A DNA stretch of 64,000 nt from Bdellovibrionales bacterium (lineage in GTDB: Bacteria; Bdellovibrionota; UBA1018; CAIMNF01). Below, in pieces: positions 26,241-36,055 of this stretch (within the stretch, counting starts at the first letter, position 1; the number at the start of each line of letters is the position of its first letter). The stretch lies in contig CANHQK010000005.1 in assembly GCA_947462765.1 (NCBI GenBank), forward strand, positions 1-64,000. The letters run 5' to 3'. The translations under genes and the position numbers were made by a program. The notes beneath the pieces were generated by a model. The model was given only the letters and a program-made list of their open reading frames with translations, searched no databases and was not told where the DNA came from.

Positions 26241-26969
26241 TCAAGCCCGGATCAAACCGCCATCGACCGCAATTACCTGGCCCGTGATGTAAGCGGATTC
26301 AGGCGCTGCGAGAAAAGCAGCCAGCTTTCCGTGTTCGAACGGCTCAGCCAGCCTTTTCAGTGGAACAGTCTGCTCGATATGGCTTGAACCACCGGTGATC
26401 AACGGATCTCCAGTGCGGGTATATCCCGGTAAGATGGCATTGACCGTAATCTGTTCGGACGCCAGTTCCCGGGACAGCGACTTAGTGAGAGAAGCGAGTC
26501 CGGCTCGCAAGGAACTCGAAATAGGAAGCCCCGGAATCGGCTCTCGCGCTGCTGTAGACAGCACGAAGATCACCCGGGGAGAAACCGAGCTCTTAAGCGC
26601 CGGAAGCGACGCCTGTAGCGCCTCAAGGGGGGCCAGATACAATTTCTGGAATCCGTCTTTCCAGTCCTCGGGCTTCAGGTACTCGACATACCCTTTCACC
26701 GGAGCGGGTGAATGGAGCACGAGGATGTCGAGTCCGCCCCATTTCTCGATCAGTTTTTCGACTGCCGGACGGGTTGAGCCCGGAAACGAATGATCGACCT
26801 GAACCGTCTCCTCGATCGGCATGAGGCTCCTCGCCTCCAGCAAACGCTCGGCTGTACGACCGGTAACGGCCACCCGTGCCCCTTCATTGAGCAACTCCGA
26901 GGCGATGCCGAATCCGATCCCACCCGAAGCACACAACACCAGAGCTTTCTTACCGTCGAGCTTACCCAT
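26241..26969 (-). CDS. SDR-family protein lacking the usual catalytic Tyr/Lys
   Basis: 242 residues, Rossmann fold. The cofactor motif is ASGGIGFGIA in place of TGxxxGxG, and the C-terminal GQVIAVDGG is typical of FabG-like SDRs. At the place of the YxxxK motif the sequence reads PISSSLRAGLASLTKSL, so both the catalytic Tyr and Lys are absent. A FabG-like subgroup with a degenerate active site is known, so this may be a non-classical oxidoreductase or a binding protein. It abuts the fumarase beta gene directly (TGA then ATG) and is probably co-transcribed with it. Confidence 0.82.
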   Translation of the reverse strand: MGKLDGKKALVLCASGGIGFGIASELLNEGARVAVTGRTAERLLEARSLMPIEETVQVDHSFPGSTRPAVEKLIEKWGGLDILVLHSPAPVKGYVEYLKPEDWKDGFQKLYLAPLEALQASLPALKSSVSPRVIFVLSTAAREPIPGLPISSSLRAGLASLTKSLSRELASEQITVNAILPGYTRTGDPLITGGSSHIEQTVPLKRLAEPFEHGKLAAFLAAPESAYITGQVIAVDGGLIRA

Positions 26970-27587
26970 TCACTTTCCGATTTTTCCGACGATCTCACCG
27001 AGCTTGCTCGAAGAAGATGCTTCTACTTCCTTATGTAATGAATTCCCGTGAGCATCGATTGTGACCACGACAGGAAACTTTTCCACTCTGAGTTTCCAGA
27101 TCGCCTCCGGGCTTCCGAAGGTTTCAAGTCCGTAAACCCCCTCTACAGCCCGGATTCGTTCGGCCAGGACCTGAGCCGCCCCACCTACTGCATGCAAATA
27201 AACACACCCGAACTTCTTGCAGGCTTCTCGGGTTTTTTCGCCCATTCCGCCTTTTCCGATCACGGCTTTCAAGCCGAACTTCTCGATGATCCCCGCCTGA
27301 TAGGGCTCCTCGCGGATCGAAGTGGTGGGACCGGCGGCGGTCGCCACCCAGTTCTTGCCCTTTTTCATCATCACGGGTCCGCAATGGTAAATGATCGAAT
27401 TCTTGAGATCGACCTCCTTAACCGGGGGTTCATTGCCATCGTGCAACCACTTGTGTACCGCATCCCGACCCGTCAAGAGCAAGCCGGTGATCTCCACCAT
27501 GTCGCCTACTTTGAGACTCCGGATTTTTTCCTCGGTAAACGGCGCGGTCAACTGAATCGCCCCGCCCTCACGTTCTAGTACAGCCAT
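26970..27587 (-). CDS. Class I fumarate hydratase, beta subunit
   Basis: 205 residues, matching the C-terminal (swivelling) domain of class I fumarases and TtdB. Typical segments are LKVGDMVEITGLLLTGRDAVHKWL, IIYHCGPVM, AAGPTTSIREEPY and AVIGKGGMG. With the alpha subunit it forms the oxygen-sensitive 4Fe-4S enzyme interconverting fumarate and malate. It overlaps the alpha gene by 13 bases. L-tartrate dehydratase is the main alternative for this two-subunit layout. Confidence 0.9.
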   Translation of the reverse strand: MAVLEREGGAIQLTAPFTEEKIRSLKVGDMVEITGLLLTGRDAVHKWLHDGNEPPVKEVDLKNSIIYHCGPVMMKKGKNWVATAAGPTTSIREEPYQAGIIEKFGLKAVIGKGGMGEKTREACKKFGCVYLHAVGGAAQVLAERIRAVEGVYGLETFGSPEAIWKLRVEKFPVVVTIDAHGNSLHKEVEASSSSKLGEIVGKIGK

Positions 27588-28468
27588 TTCTGAATCTCCC
27601 CTTTATTACTCACCTTGGCGCCCTGACGACGGAAGGCCCAACACATGTAAGAAACGCTGACAAAAAATGAAGCCGGGACCCGATTGAGCGCGGTGATCTT
27701 TGTGGCAAGCAAGGTGGTTTTCCCGCCAAAACCCATCGGACCGATCCCGAGTTCATTCGCCTCACGGGTGATACGCTCTTCGAGTGCCGCCAGTTCCGGA
27801 TTCCGATTCCGGTCACCGAGCTTTCTCAAAAACTCCTCTTTCGAAGCGGCGTAACCGGTACCACGGTCACCGCCGATCGCCACTCCCAGAATCCCAGGAC
27901 CGCAGCCCTTGCCTTGGGCATTCTGAACGGCATCGAGGATGCACTTCTCTACGCCTTTGAGGTCACGCCCCGCCCCGACACGCGAGTCAGGAAGACTGTA
28001 CTGAGCGCCGACGTTCTCACACCCGCCTCCTTTCAGCATGAGCTTGATTTCAAAATGATCTTTCTTCCAGGGCTCTGCGTGGATCACGGGAGCGCCGGGC
28101 CCGATGTTGTTTCCGCTGTTTTTACCGGTGATGGAATCCACACTGTTCTGACGGAGGTAGCCCTTCTTGGTGGCGGAAACCACGGCTTTCTTAATCAATT
28201 TTTGAAGCTTTTCGTAATCAGTCTTCATCGGAAAATGAATGTAAAACAAGACTGTACCGGTATCCTGGCAGAGCGGCTGGGACTTGCGTTTGGCGATATC
28301 CACGTTGTCACAGATGATGTTCATCGCATAGGCGGCTGAAGATCCGGCCTGTTCGGCCTCGCGCCCCTTTTCAATCGCCTCGAACACATCGTCCGGCAGC
28401 TCGGCTGATGTCTTCCGGATGATCTCCACCAAAGAGTCATGAAGTCTGGTTTCCAATGTCTTATTCAT
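27575..28468 (-). CDS. Class I fumarate hydratase, alpha subunit
   Basis: 297 residues, matching the N-terminal catalytic domain of class I fumarases. The three cluster cysteines are in PLCQDTG, GGGCENVG and GCGPGILG. GIGPMGFGGKTT and the closing FVSVSYMCWAFRR are family segments. It binds the 4Fe-4S cluster and substrate, and works with the beta subunit encoded just downstream. The two-gene form is common in anaerobes and many Proteobacteria. The gene diverges from the export operon at 28516. Confidence 0.92.
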   Translation of the reverse strand: MNKTLETRLHDSLVEIIRKTSAELPDDVFEAIEKGREAEQAGSSAAYAMNIICDNVDIAKRKSQPLCQDTGTVLFYIHFPMKTDYEKLQKLIKKAVVSATKKGYLRQNSVDSITGKNSGNNIGPGAPVIHAEPWKKDHFEIKLMLKGGGCENVGAQYSLPDSRVGAGRDLKGVEKCILDAVQNAQGKGCGPGILGVAIGGDRGTGYAASKEEFLRKLGDRNRNPELAALEERITREANELGIGPMGFGGKTTLLATKITALNRVPASFFVSVSYMCWAFRRQGAKVSNKGEIQKWLY

Positions 28469-28515
28469 GAAGAAAACTTTAACTCGACGCCCCCGGTCAA
28501 TGCTAGAGTCAAATC

Positions 28516-29757
28516 ATGTTTTTGGTCTGGCTCACTCTCTGGATCACTCTCCGGATTACGGATGTCCACGCCAGAGATCTCACTTATGAAGACTGTGTCC
28601 GTATCGTGGCGCAAAAAAACCCCGAGCTTGGCAGTGCACAAGAGAACCTCCGTTCAGCCGAGGAGTCCGTTGCGGGTGCCTACTCACCGTTTTTTCCGGA
28701 ACTCTCTGCAGGCTTATCGGCTAGCCGGCAATCTCCTGCCTCGATTTACGGCGACCCGCTTCATGGGTTGAATGCCCAGCTCCGGATGAATCTGTTTTCT
28801 GGCCTTCGCGACTTCGCTTCGATCCGTCAGGCCAGAGCACGCAGGGCAGTAGCGGAAGCGACTCTGGATCAAACCCGGGCTCGCGTGAGCTTTCTGCTCA
28901 GAAAGGCCTATGCCCAGTATCGCTACGCACGTGAGAACCGTGATTTGGCCGAGAAAATCCGTGAGAGAAGGGCTCAGAATGAGCGTTTGGTGAGAGCACT
29001 CTACGAGAACGGCAGGGAGAACAAAGGTTCCTACTTGCTTTCGAAAGCGCTCCTCGAGCAAGCCGTGTTCGAAACTCGCGTGGCTCGCGATCAAGCGGTG
29101 ATCGCATCCCAACAACTGGCTCACGTCCTGGGTGAGGATTCTTTTGACATCGAACCGACCGGAGAAGTTCCGGTCCAAACCCCTCCGGAAGGTCTCAATG
29201 CCGCCGATTTTCTGATGGAGACCCCGCTACACCGCATCCGGAAGGCCCAACAAGAGCTGGCGGAAGCGCAAGCGAGTGGATCATGGAGCGGATTCCTTCC
29301 CAGTCTGGACCTTACCGGAAGTACTTCAAATCGCAGTGACCGCCCCCTTCCCGGGGAAAACCGCCAGTGGAACCTCGGTCTCAGCCTGACCATCCCGCTG
29401 TTCAGCGGACTCTCAACATTCCGTGAAGTCCGCGCTCGTTCTGCTCTAGAGCGTGCCGCCACCGCGGATCTTCAGGCGACCGACTTCGACATCTTAAACG
29501 AGCTCCGGCAAAATCTGTTCTCGTTCCAGCAGTCAGTGGAGAAGTGGAGGGTGGATCTCACCACTCTCGAAGCGGCTACGGTCCGTGCCACCATCTCCAG
29601 GAAGCGCTACAATAATGGAATCCTCATGTTCGAACAGTGGGACATCATCGAAACCGATCTGATCAACCGCCAAAAGACCGCCCTGATCAGCAAAAGAGAC
29701 CGGATCATCGCGGAAAGCGCCTGGATGCAGAGCCGGGGCAAAGGAGACCTTCCATGA
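28516..29757 (+). CDS. TolC-family outer-membrane efflux protein
   Basis: 413 residues. It has a hydrophobic N-terminus (MFLVWLTLWITLRITDVHA) acting as signal peptide, then two repeats with the long helical hairpins of the outer-membrane efflux protein family (LRSAEESVAGAYSPFFPELSAGLSAS and AEAQASGSWSGFLPSLDLTGS...LGLSLTIPLFSG). It should form a trimeric outer-membrane and periplasmic exit duct. It is the first gene of a three-gene operon with an adaptor and a MacB-type ABC transporter, joined by ATGA and TTGA overlaps, so it is dedicated to that exporter. Confidence 0.92.
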   Translation: MFLVWLTLWITLRITDVHARDLTYEDCVRIVAQKNPELGSAQENLRSAEESVAGAYSPFFPELSAGLSASRQSPASIYGDPLHGLNAQLRMNLFSGLRDFASIRQARARRAVAEATLDQTRARVSFLLRKAYAQYRYARENRDLAEKIRERRAQNERLVRALYENGRENKGSYLLSKALLEQAVFETRVARDQAVIASQQLAHVLGEDSFDIEPTGEVPVQTPPEGLNAADFLMETPLHRIRKAQQELAEAQASGSWSGFLPSLDLTGSTSNRSDRPLPGENRQWNLGLSLTIPLFSGLSTFREVRARSALERAATADLQATDFDILNELRQNLFSFQQSVEKWRVDLTTLEAATVRATISRKRYNNGILMFEQWDIIETDLINRQKTALISKRDRIIAESAWMQSRGKGDLP

Positions 29758-30719
29758 AGAAGTCCGGAAAATACAAAATCTGGCTGATCACCGGAATCGG
29801 ATTGGCAGTGGGATCACTCCTCTTGTACCGGCTTTTCTGGCGGAGCAGTCCGGGCGAAAAGACTTTCCATGAAGCAAAAGTCGAGAAAGGGGCCTTCACT
29901 GAAATGATCCTTTCGACCGGAGCGGTCGCTCCGGAGAACCGTCTCGCCATTCGCCCTCCGATCGGCGGTCGAATCGAGAAGATCCTGGTCCGTGAAGGAC
30001 AAACCGTAGCCGCAGGAGCTGTGCTCGCCTGGGTCAGCACGACCGAGCGTGCCGCCCTACTCGACTCCGCCCGGGCCGAGGGTGAAGCGGAGTTGGCACA
30101 GTGGGAGCAATACTACCGCCCGACTCCGGTCTATGCTCCCATACGAGGCATGATCATTCTCCGCAACCTGGAGCCGGGGCAATCCTTCAATGCGGGGGAT
30201 ACCCTGCTCGTGATGTCGAACCGACTCACCGTCAAAGCCCAGGTCGACGAGACATCGATCTCGAAAGTCAGTGTCGGACAGCATGCACAGGTGATTCTCG
30301 ATGCCTATCCTAACGAGGTGCTCGAAGCCAGAGTGGTCCATCGTGGCTTCGACTCGAGGACCGTGAACAATGTCACCAGCTATGTGGTCGATGTCCTGCC
30401 GGACCGGGTTCCTTCTCACATGCTCTCCGGCATGACCGCAACTGTGAGATTCGTTCTACAAGAACTCCCTGATGCGCTCCAGGTGCCGAATGAGGCTCTA
30501 CAGTCCGAGAATGGAACCGCCTGCATTCGTAAAAAATCCACCGGCCTGGAACCCTGTCATCCCGTGAAAGCTGGTCCCAGTAGTGAGAGGAAAACAGTCA
30601 TTCTGAGCGGAGTCGAACCGGGAGAGATCTTGCTGGTTCCCGATCTGAAACCGATCGATTCGAACCGGAAATCGCAGCCCACCAATCCCTTCAGCCCGAT
30701 GGGCGGAAGGCGCCATTGA
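29754..30719 (+). CDS. Periplasmic adaptor (membrane fusion) protein with short hairpin
   Basis: The track starts at 29637, but ATG at 29754 overlaps the tolC-like stop (ATGA) and opens with a membrane anchor (KIWLITGIGLAVGSLLLYRLF), giving 321 residues. The lipoyl-like half motifs are present (IRPPIGGRIEKILVREGQTVAAGAVLAWV and YAPIRGMIILRNLEPGQSFNAGDTL), followed by a beta barrel and membrane-proximal domain. The helical hairpin between the lipoyl halves is only about 20-25 residues, far shorter than in MacA, so docking to the TolC-like partner must differ. Confidence 0.9.
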   Translation: MKKSGKYKIWLITGIGLAVGSLLLYRLFWRSSPGEKTFHEAKVEKGAFTEMILSTGAVAPENRLAIRPPIGGRIEKILVREGQTVAAGAVLAWVSTTERAALLDSARAEGEAELAQWEQYYRPTPVYAPIRGMIILRNLEPGQSFNAGDTLLVMSNRLTVKAQVDETSISKVSVGQHAQVILDAYPNEVLEARVVHRGFDSRTVNNVTSYVVDVLPDRVPSHMLSGMTATVRFVLQELPDALQVPNEALQSENGTACIRKKSTGLEPCHPVKAGPSSERKTVILSGVEPGEILLVPDLKPIDSNRKSQPTNPFSPMGGRRH

Positions 30720-32701
30720 GAGGCCCCATCGTGGAACCGTTGATCCGGTTAGTGGATATCAAAAAAAGCTTTCCCCTCGGAGACGAACGGGTGGAGATTC
30801 TGAAAGGAATCTCACTCGAGATCTCAGCGGGTGAATTCGTAGCCATCACAGGACCCTCAGGCTCGGGAAAGTCAACGCTCATGAATGTCCTCGGTCTTCT
30901 CGATCGACCGGACTCCGGGAGCTACTGTCTCGAAGGAGTCGAGACCGCCCAAATGAAAGAACAGGAGTCGGCCGAGGCCCGACGCAGGGAGCTCGGCTTC
31001 GTGTTCCAGCAATTCCAACTCCTACCGCGCTTGAGCGCTTTGGAAAATGTGGCACTTCCTTTGCTCTATTCGCTGCGCACTCCTGACCTGGGTCCTGCCC
31101 GGGAGCTCCTCGTCAAGGTGGGACTCGAGGACCGGCTGGATCACCGACCGTCTCAGCTCTCCGGCGGACAGCAACAACGGGTTGCCATAGCCCGCGCACT
31201 CGTCAACCGTCCCCGGATCATCCTTGCGGACGAACCCACCGGGAATCTCGACAGCAAGAGCTCGAACGAGATCCTCGCCCTGCTGAAGGCACTCAATCGT
31301 GAGGGCATCACAGTCATTCTGATCACTCACGATCCGAATGTGGCCAATTCGGCCAATCGAGTCATCTCGGTGATGGATGGACGAATTGCAAATGACAAGA
31401 GTCGTGAGGCCCCGCCCATTCCCTCAAGTGAACCTGTTCTCGCCCCTGCGCTCTCGAGTCGATTCTCCATGGCGCCTGTCTCAGGACCTTACTTCGAACT
31501 CATCCGCCAAGCTTTCCACACCTTGGTCGCCCACCCTCTCAGAACCGTGCTCTCGACCCTCGGGGTTCTGATCGGTGTCGCTGCTGTGATTGCCATGCTT
31601 GCAATCGGGAAGGGCGCTCGCGAGTCCATTGAAGCCCAACTGTCATCTTTAGGATCCAACCTCATCTCGGTCAGACCAGCGGCAGTCCGCGTGGGTGGGG
31701 TCACCACTGAAAGCGACTGGCTCAAACTGACTCGCGAGGACGCCCGGGCCATAGCCGAAGTTCTGCCCATGGTGAAGAGTGCAACCTCCGTGGTGGTCGG
31801 AAACGGTCAACGGGTTGCCTGGCAGGAAAAAAACGCAGCCACCCAGGTCTATGGCGTGACACCCGGCTATGCCCGGATGCATGCGGTCGAGCCATTGATC
31901 GGACGCTATTTCACGGAAGACGAAAACCGAGATCGTGCCCTGGTTGCGGTCATCGGTCTTACGGTTTCAAGGAACCTGTTCGGTTCCGAGAACCCTGTAG
32001 GAAAGACCATGAAACTGAACCGCATGCCGGTCCGTGTGATCGGACTGCTTCCTGAAAAAGGTGCGAGCAGTTTCGGCGACCGGGACGATCAGATCCATCT
32101 GCCACTGAACGCCGCCATGTTCCGTGTATTCGGAAAACAGTGGGTCGACCTGATTGAGGTCGAAATCGTAAAAGGGGCCGACATGGCTGAGGCCCAGAGC
32201 CAACTCAGGAATCTGCTCTACGACCGCCATGAAATCCCGAAGTCCCAGACCGAGGAGGCCTTCCGGATCTTCAATATGGCCGACATCCAAAATGCCCTGA
32301 GCCAGACCAGCAAAACTCTCGGGACCCTGCTGATCGCGATCGCCAGTATCGCTCTCGTGGTGGGAGGAATCGGAATCATGAACATCATGCTAGTCTCCGT
32401 GACCGAGCGTACCCGGGAGATCGGCCTTCGAAAAGCGATCGGTGCTACTTCTCATGACATTTTGATCCAATTTCTGATCGAGGCAGCCACGATTGGAGTG
32501 CTCGGAGGGATGATCGGTATCTGCCTCGGAGTGATCATCTCTTTTGTCATCTCGGAGTTCGCGGGCTGGGTCACTTCGATATCGATTCCCGGCGTGCTCG
32601 GGGCCTTCTGGTTTTCAAGCCTCGTGGGGATGGCCTTCGGGATCTGGCCTGCGCGTCGTGCTGCCCGTCTTCATCCGATCGAGGCCTTGCGGGGTGACTG
32701 A
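30716..32701 (+). CDS. MacB-type ABC transporter (ATPase-permease fusion)
   Basis: 661 residues from a TTG start that overlaps the adaptor stop (TTGA) with GGCGGAAGG upstream. The N-terminal ATPase (about 8-225) has GPSGSGKST (Walker A), [15 protein letters not shown] (signature) and [11 protein letters not shown] (Walker B). The C-terminal permease has one helix after a linker (about 275-300), a large periplasmic MacB domain (about 310-520), then three FtsX-type helices. MacB-type pumps use ATP to push periplasmic substrates through TolC; substrates range from macrolides to peptides and siderophores, and none can be assigned here. The last 87 bases overlap ftsH on the opposite strand. Confidence 0.92.
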   Translation: MRGPIVEPLIRLVDIKKSFPLGDERVEILKGISLEISAGEFVAITGPSGSGKSTLMNVLGLLDRPDSGSYCLEGVETAQMKEQESAEARRRELGFVFQQFQLLPRLSALENVALPLLYSLRTPDLGPARELLVKVGLEDRLDHRPSQLSGGQQQRVAIARALVNRPRIILADEPTGNLDSKSSNEILALLKALNREGITVILITHDPNVANSANRVISVMDGRIANDKSREAPPIPSSEPVLAPALSSRFSMAPVSGPYFELIRQAFHTLVAHPLRTVLSTLGVLIGVAAVIAMLAIGKGARESIEAQLSSLGSNLISVRPAAVRVGGVTTESDWLKLTREDARAIAEVLPMVKSATSVVVGNGQRVAWQEKNAATQVYGVTPGYARMHAVEPLIGRYFTEDENRDRALVAVIGLTVSRNLFGSENPVGKTMKLNRMPVRVIGLLPEKGASSFGDRDDQIHLPLNAAMFRVFGKQWVDLIEVEIVKGADMAEAQSQLRNLLYDRHEIPKSQTEEAFRIFNMADIQNALSQTSKTLGTLLIAIASIALVVGGIGIMNIMLVSVTERTREIGLRKAIGATSHDILIQFLIEAATIGVLGGMIGICLGVIISFVISEFAGWVTSISIPGVLGAFWFSSLVGMAFGIWPARRAARLHPIEALRGD

Positions 32702-34537
32702 CTCCGGCTCGCCATGACTCGCCCAGAGTGCGTTCAGTTCGGATTCGTCCAGACTCTCTTTTTCGAGCAGCCCGATCACCCCCACCTCGACGAACCGCTC
32801 ATGGTGGCGGAGGGTCCGGACAGCAAGACCATAGGCATGCTCGAGAATCCGGAGGGTCTCCTCATCAATTCGCTTTCGGAATTCCTCGCTATGGATAGAT
32901 GGCCCGTTCCATTCCCGGAGCGGAATCGGGGGTGCGGCATCATGAACCCATGAGGCCGGACCGAGGTCGCTACCCATGCCGTAACGCTCGACCATGGCCC
33001 TGGCGATCTCAGTGGCTTTCATGAGGTCATCAGCCGCCCCGGTCGATGAATCCTTGAAGTGGAGAAGCTCGGCAGCCCGCCCGCCGAGCAGGACCGCGAT
33101 CTGATGTTCGAGCTCGGATTGAGCGATCAATGTCCTATCCTCCATCGGTCGTCTCATCGTGTAGCCAAGTGCACCAATACCTCTTGGAATGATGCTCACC
33201 TTGTGAACGGCCTTACCCCGGTCGAGGGCGAATGAGACCGTGGCATGTCCCATCTCATGGATGGCCACTCTTTTCTTCTCTTCGGGCACGAGGACACGAC
33301 TCTTTCTCTCGAGTCCTCCCACCATTCTTTCGACAGCCGAGGTGAAATCAGGGGGCTCAACCTGATTGGCTCCCCGCCGGGTGGCGATGAGGGCCGCCTC
33401 ATTCACCAGATTTGCGAGGTCCGCACCCGAAAAACCAGCGGTCAATCCAGCAAGCACTTTGGCTTCGACCTGATCTGAATGATTCACCTTTCTGAGATGG
33501 ATCAGCAGAATATCCTCACGTCCTTTCCGGTCGGGCATGTCGATCAGGATCTGCCGATCAAAGCGTCCCGACCGGAGCAAGGCCGGATCGAGGATCTCCG
33601 GACGGTTGGTGGCCGCCAGAAGAACGATCCCGCCACTCGGATCGAAACCGTCGAGTTCAGCCAGGAGCTGGTTGAGCGTCTGCTCTTTCTCATCATTGGC
33701 TCCTCCCGAAATGATCCCGAGCCCGCGCGCTTTTCCCAATGCATCCATCTCATCGATGAAAATGATGCAGGGAGCGGCCTTCCGGGCCTGCTCGAACAGA
33801 TCCCTCACACGGGCGGCTCCGAGACCGACGAACAACTCGACAAATTCAGACCCGTTTATGGAAAAGAAAGGAACTTCGGCCTCCCCTGCTACAGCACGGG
33901 CCAAAAGAGTCTTGCCGGTCCCGGGTGGCCCCACCAGGAGCAAGCCCTTCGGCATCCGTCCACCCAAGCGGCCGTAACGGACGGGGTCCTTCAGGAACTC
34001 GACTACTTCGCGAAGTTCGACCTTGGCCTCATCGACCCCGGCCACATCTTGAAACCTGACCGGCAGATCGCGCTCCACGTACACCCTGGCTTTGGCTCGC
34101 CCGATGGTTCCCATCTGAGTTTGGCCACGACCGATCCCCCTCAGCATCCACCACCAGAACCCTGCCATGAAAAGGAGCGGGAGGACCCAGGAAAAAGTCT
34201 CCTGGATCCATCCCTCCCCTACCACTGAGTCGAAACGGACTCCGCCCGAGCGAAGACGCTCAATCAGGGTGGGGTCCTCGATTCGAGTGGTTCTGAACCC
34301 GCGCGCGAGCAGGAATGGCGGGGCCCAGCGCGTTCCTTCAATCCGATCCTCGCGGACTACGACCGAAGTGACTCTCCCCTGTTCAAGCTCGTCGAGAAAC
34401 GCGCTGTAGGGAAGAGTATGGTCTCCGATCCGGCTCAGATTCCTACCGGGGGTGAACAACAACCACCAGAGGACCAAGAGCACCAGGAGTAGCGGAAAGC
34501 GGCGCCGGCCCCGCATGCCGGGTTCAGTGTTTCTCAC
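32615..34537 (-). CDS. ftsH: ATP-dependent zinc metalloprotease FtsH
   Basis: 640 residues. Two N-terminal membrane segments ([31 protein letters not shown]) flank a short periplasmic domain. The AAA domain has [19 protein letters not shown] and the second-region-of-homology [21 protein letters not shown]. The protease domain has HEMGH, with the third zinc ligand in TGAADDL. FtsH degrades membrane and short-lived proteins. The start is a GTG overlapping the hsp20 stop by 14 bases; ATG at 34516 is an alternative. The C-terminal tail overlaps the convergent macB-like gene. Confidence 0.95.
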   Translation of the reverse strand: MRNTEPGMRGRRRFPLLLVLLVLWWLLFTPGRNLSRIGDHTLPYSAFLDELEQGRVTSVVVREDRIEGTRWAPPFLLARGFRTTRIEDPTLIERLRSGGVRFDSVVGEGWIQETFSWVLPLLFMAGFWWWMLRGIGRGQTQMGTIGRAKARVYVERDLPVRFQDVAGVDEAKVELREVVEFLKDPVRYGRLGGRMPKGLLLVGPPGTGKTLLARAVAGEAEVPFFSINGSEFVELFVGLGAARVRDLFEQARKAAPCIIFIDEMDALGKARGLGIISGGANDEKEQTLNQLLAELDGFDPSGGIVLLAATNRPEILDPALLRSGRFDRQILIDMPDRKGREDILLIHLRKVNHSDQVEAKVLAGLTAGFSGADLANLVNEAALIATRRGANQVEPPDFTSAVERMVGGLERKSRVLVPEEKKRVAIHEMGHATVSFALDRGKAVHKVSIIPRGIGALGYTMRRPMEDRTLIAQSELEHQIAVLLGGRAAELLHFKDSSTGAADDLMKATEIARAMVERYGMGSDLGPASWVHDAAPPIPLREWNGPSIHSEEFRKRIDEETLRILEHAYGLAVRTLRHHERFVEVGVIGLLEKESLDESELNALWASHGEPESVTPQGLDRMKTGSTTRRPDPEGHPHEA

Positions 34538-35033
34538 CAGCTAGACCGATCTTGCCTTCCGTGATTTTGATCTGCTTCGACTGGGTCGGCTCGGACTTCG
34601 GGACCATCACCTGCAGCACTCCATCTCGATATTGGGCTTCGATCTGATCGGCTTTCACGGATTTAGGCAAAAGAAAAGACCGCTCGAACGCGCCCCACAT
34701 CCGCTCACGTTGTTGGACTGAGGCACTCTTGGTTTCTTTTTCGGCTTTTCTCTCGCCCTTCACTTTCAATTCGTTATCCGCGGTAATCTCGATACTCAGA
34801 TTCTCTTTTTTGATCCCGGGGAGATCGAAACTGAACTGATAGTGAGCGGGAAACTCCTCGACATCGCAAAGGGGCTCGAATCCAGCTTCCAGGGAAGACT
34901 CACTCCAGGCTTCCGGAAACGACTCGTTCATCAATTGATCCATCCTCCGCTGGAGATTCATGAGACTCCTGAACGGACTCCGCGAAACGGTTGAACCCAG
35001 GCTTCTTTCGAACAATGAGGGCAGTGTTTTCAT
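34524..35033 (-). CDS. Hsp20/alpha-crystallin small heat-shock protein
   Basis: 169 residues. The N-terminus (SPFRSLMNLQRRMDQLMNESFPEAW) is typical of class A small heat-shock proteins. The alpha-crystallin domain (about 55-150) has YQFSFDLPGIKKENLSIEI, GAFERSFLLPKSVKADQIEAQYRDGVLQV. It binds unfolding proteins as an ATP-independent holdase. Encoded between a universal stress protein and FtsH, it probably belongs to one stress operon. Confidence 0.93.
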   Translation of the reverse strand: MKTLPSLFERSLGSTVSRSPFRSLMNLQRRMDQLMNESFPEAWSESSLEAGFEPLCDVEEFPAHYQFSFDLPGIKKENLSIEITADNELKVKGERKAEKETKSASVQQRERMWGAFERSFLLPKSVKADQIEAQYRDGVLQVMVPKSEPTQSKQIKITEGKIGLAGEKH

Positions 35034-35083
35034 AGGTTACTCCTTTTGCTGAAGATGAAGCAAATCCGGGGCCAGGTTGGGGT

Positions 35084-36055
35084 TCATCCTGGCGGAGGGG
35101 ACGGGGCCTCGAGTGACGGTCCAGTCGACCTTTGAGCCAGGATGACTCCGTAGGCTCTCGGACCGAGGGCCCAGACATTCATCTGGGACCAGCGAAACAA
35201 GCGCGTCGAAATGCTCCCGAGCACCAGCTTATCAAGTTCCGATCTGACCGAGGCGACGCCAATCAGCCGGACTCCCTGCTCGACAGCGATCTTCAGGATC
35301 ACAGATTCGGGATTGCTCCCGCACTCCTCCAGGAGAAATCTGGCACGAACACCGTTGTTCCTGGCATACTCCACCCAGGTCTCCCCCTCTGAAATCGAGG
35401 ATTCTTTCTGGATTTTCCAATACACCTCCGGAAGATAGGCTCCGACTCCCGTTAGTCCGTATCCGGTGATCAAACCCGGATACTGTTCCACATGCAGCAG
35501 TAATATCTCGGCATCCAGGGGTTTTACCTGTGCCACAAACACCGAAAAAGCCGCCTTTGAGGCAGGCGAGAAATCTGTGGGGAATAACAGGATCGGCGGG
35601 AGCTCGGTGACGACCGGGCGGGTCCCGAGAAACAAAACCGGTACGGGGGATTCGACCAGCAAACGCTCGGAAAAACTGCCGAGAATCATCCGGCTCATCC
35701 AGCGACGCCCCCGGGAGGCTACCAAGACCAGATCAACCGACTTCATCTCGATATGGGCCACCAGAGTGTCGACCGCACCCTCGCGGCCACCGAAGCGATC
35801 CTGGAGAACCGAGGGAGTGACCCACCCACTCATTCCCCAGTCCTCGATCAATCCAGTCAGACGGTCGTAGGATTTCTTGTAACGCTCGGCTGCATCCGAG
35901 GATTCCGGATCCCACTGAATGACGTGGACCGCTTCGAGAGTGGACCCCGAGTCTGCAAACCAACGCTTGAGATCCTGGATCTCGGACTCGTGAGGCTTCG
36001 AGTGTTTTTCAAAGGGATCGAGAGCGAGAAGAATCCGCATCGGGAATCGAGACAT
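35084..36055 (-). CDS. Tandem universal stress protein (UspA family)
   Basis: The start at ATG 36055 (MSRFPMRILLALDPFEKH) is chosen because GGAG lies eight bases upstream; the track uses GTG at 36064. The 323-residue product has two Usp domains (about 6-150 and 160-305). Each ends in a nucleotide-binding type segment: ASRGRRWMSRMILGSFSERLLVESPVPVLF and ASVRSELDKLVLGSISTRLFRWSQMNVW. The first keeps the G-rich ATP-binding pattern better than the second. It overlaps the 3' end of ppsA by 47 bases and precedes hsp20. Confidence 0.88.
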   Translation of the reverse strand: MSRFPMRILLALDPFEKHSKPHESEIQDLKRWFADSGSTLEAVHVIQWDPESSDAAERYKKSYDRLTGLIEDWGMSGWVTPSVLQDRFGGREGAVDTLVAHIEMKSVDLVLVASRGRRWMSRMILGSFSERLLVESPVPVLFLGTRPVVTELPPILLFPTDFSPASKAAFSVFVAQVKPLDAEILLLHVEQYPGLITGYGLTGVGAYLPEVYWKIQKESSISEGETWVEYARNNGVRARFLLEECGSNPESVILKIAVEQGVRLIGVASVRSELDKLVLGSISTRLFRWSQMNVWALGPRAYGVILAQRSTGPSLEAPSPPPG

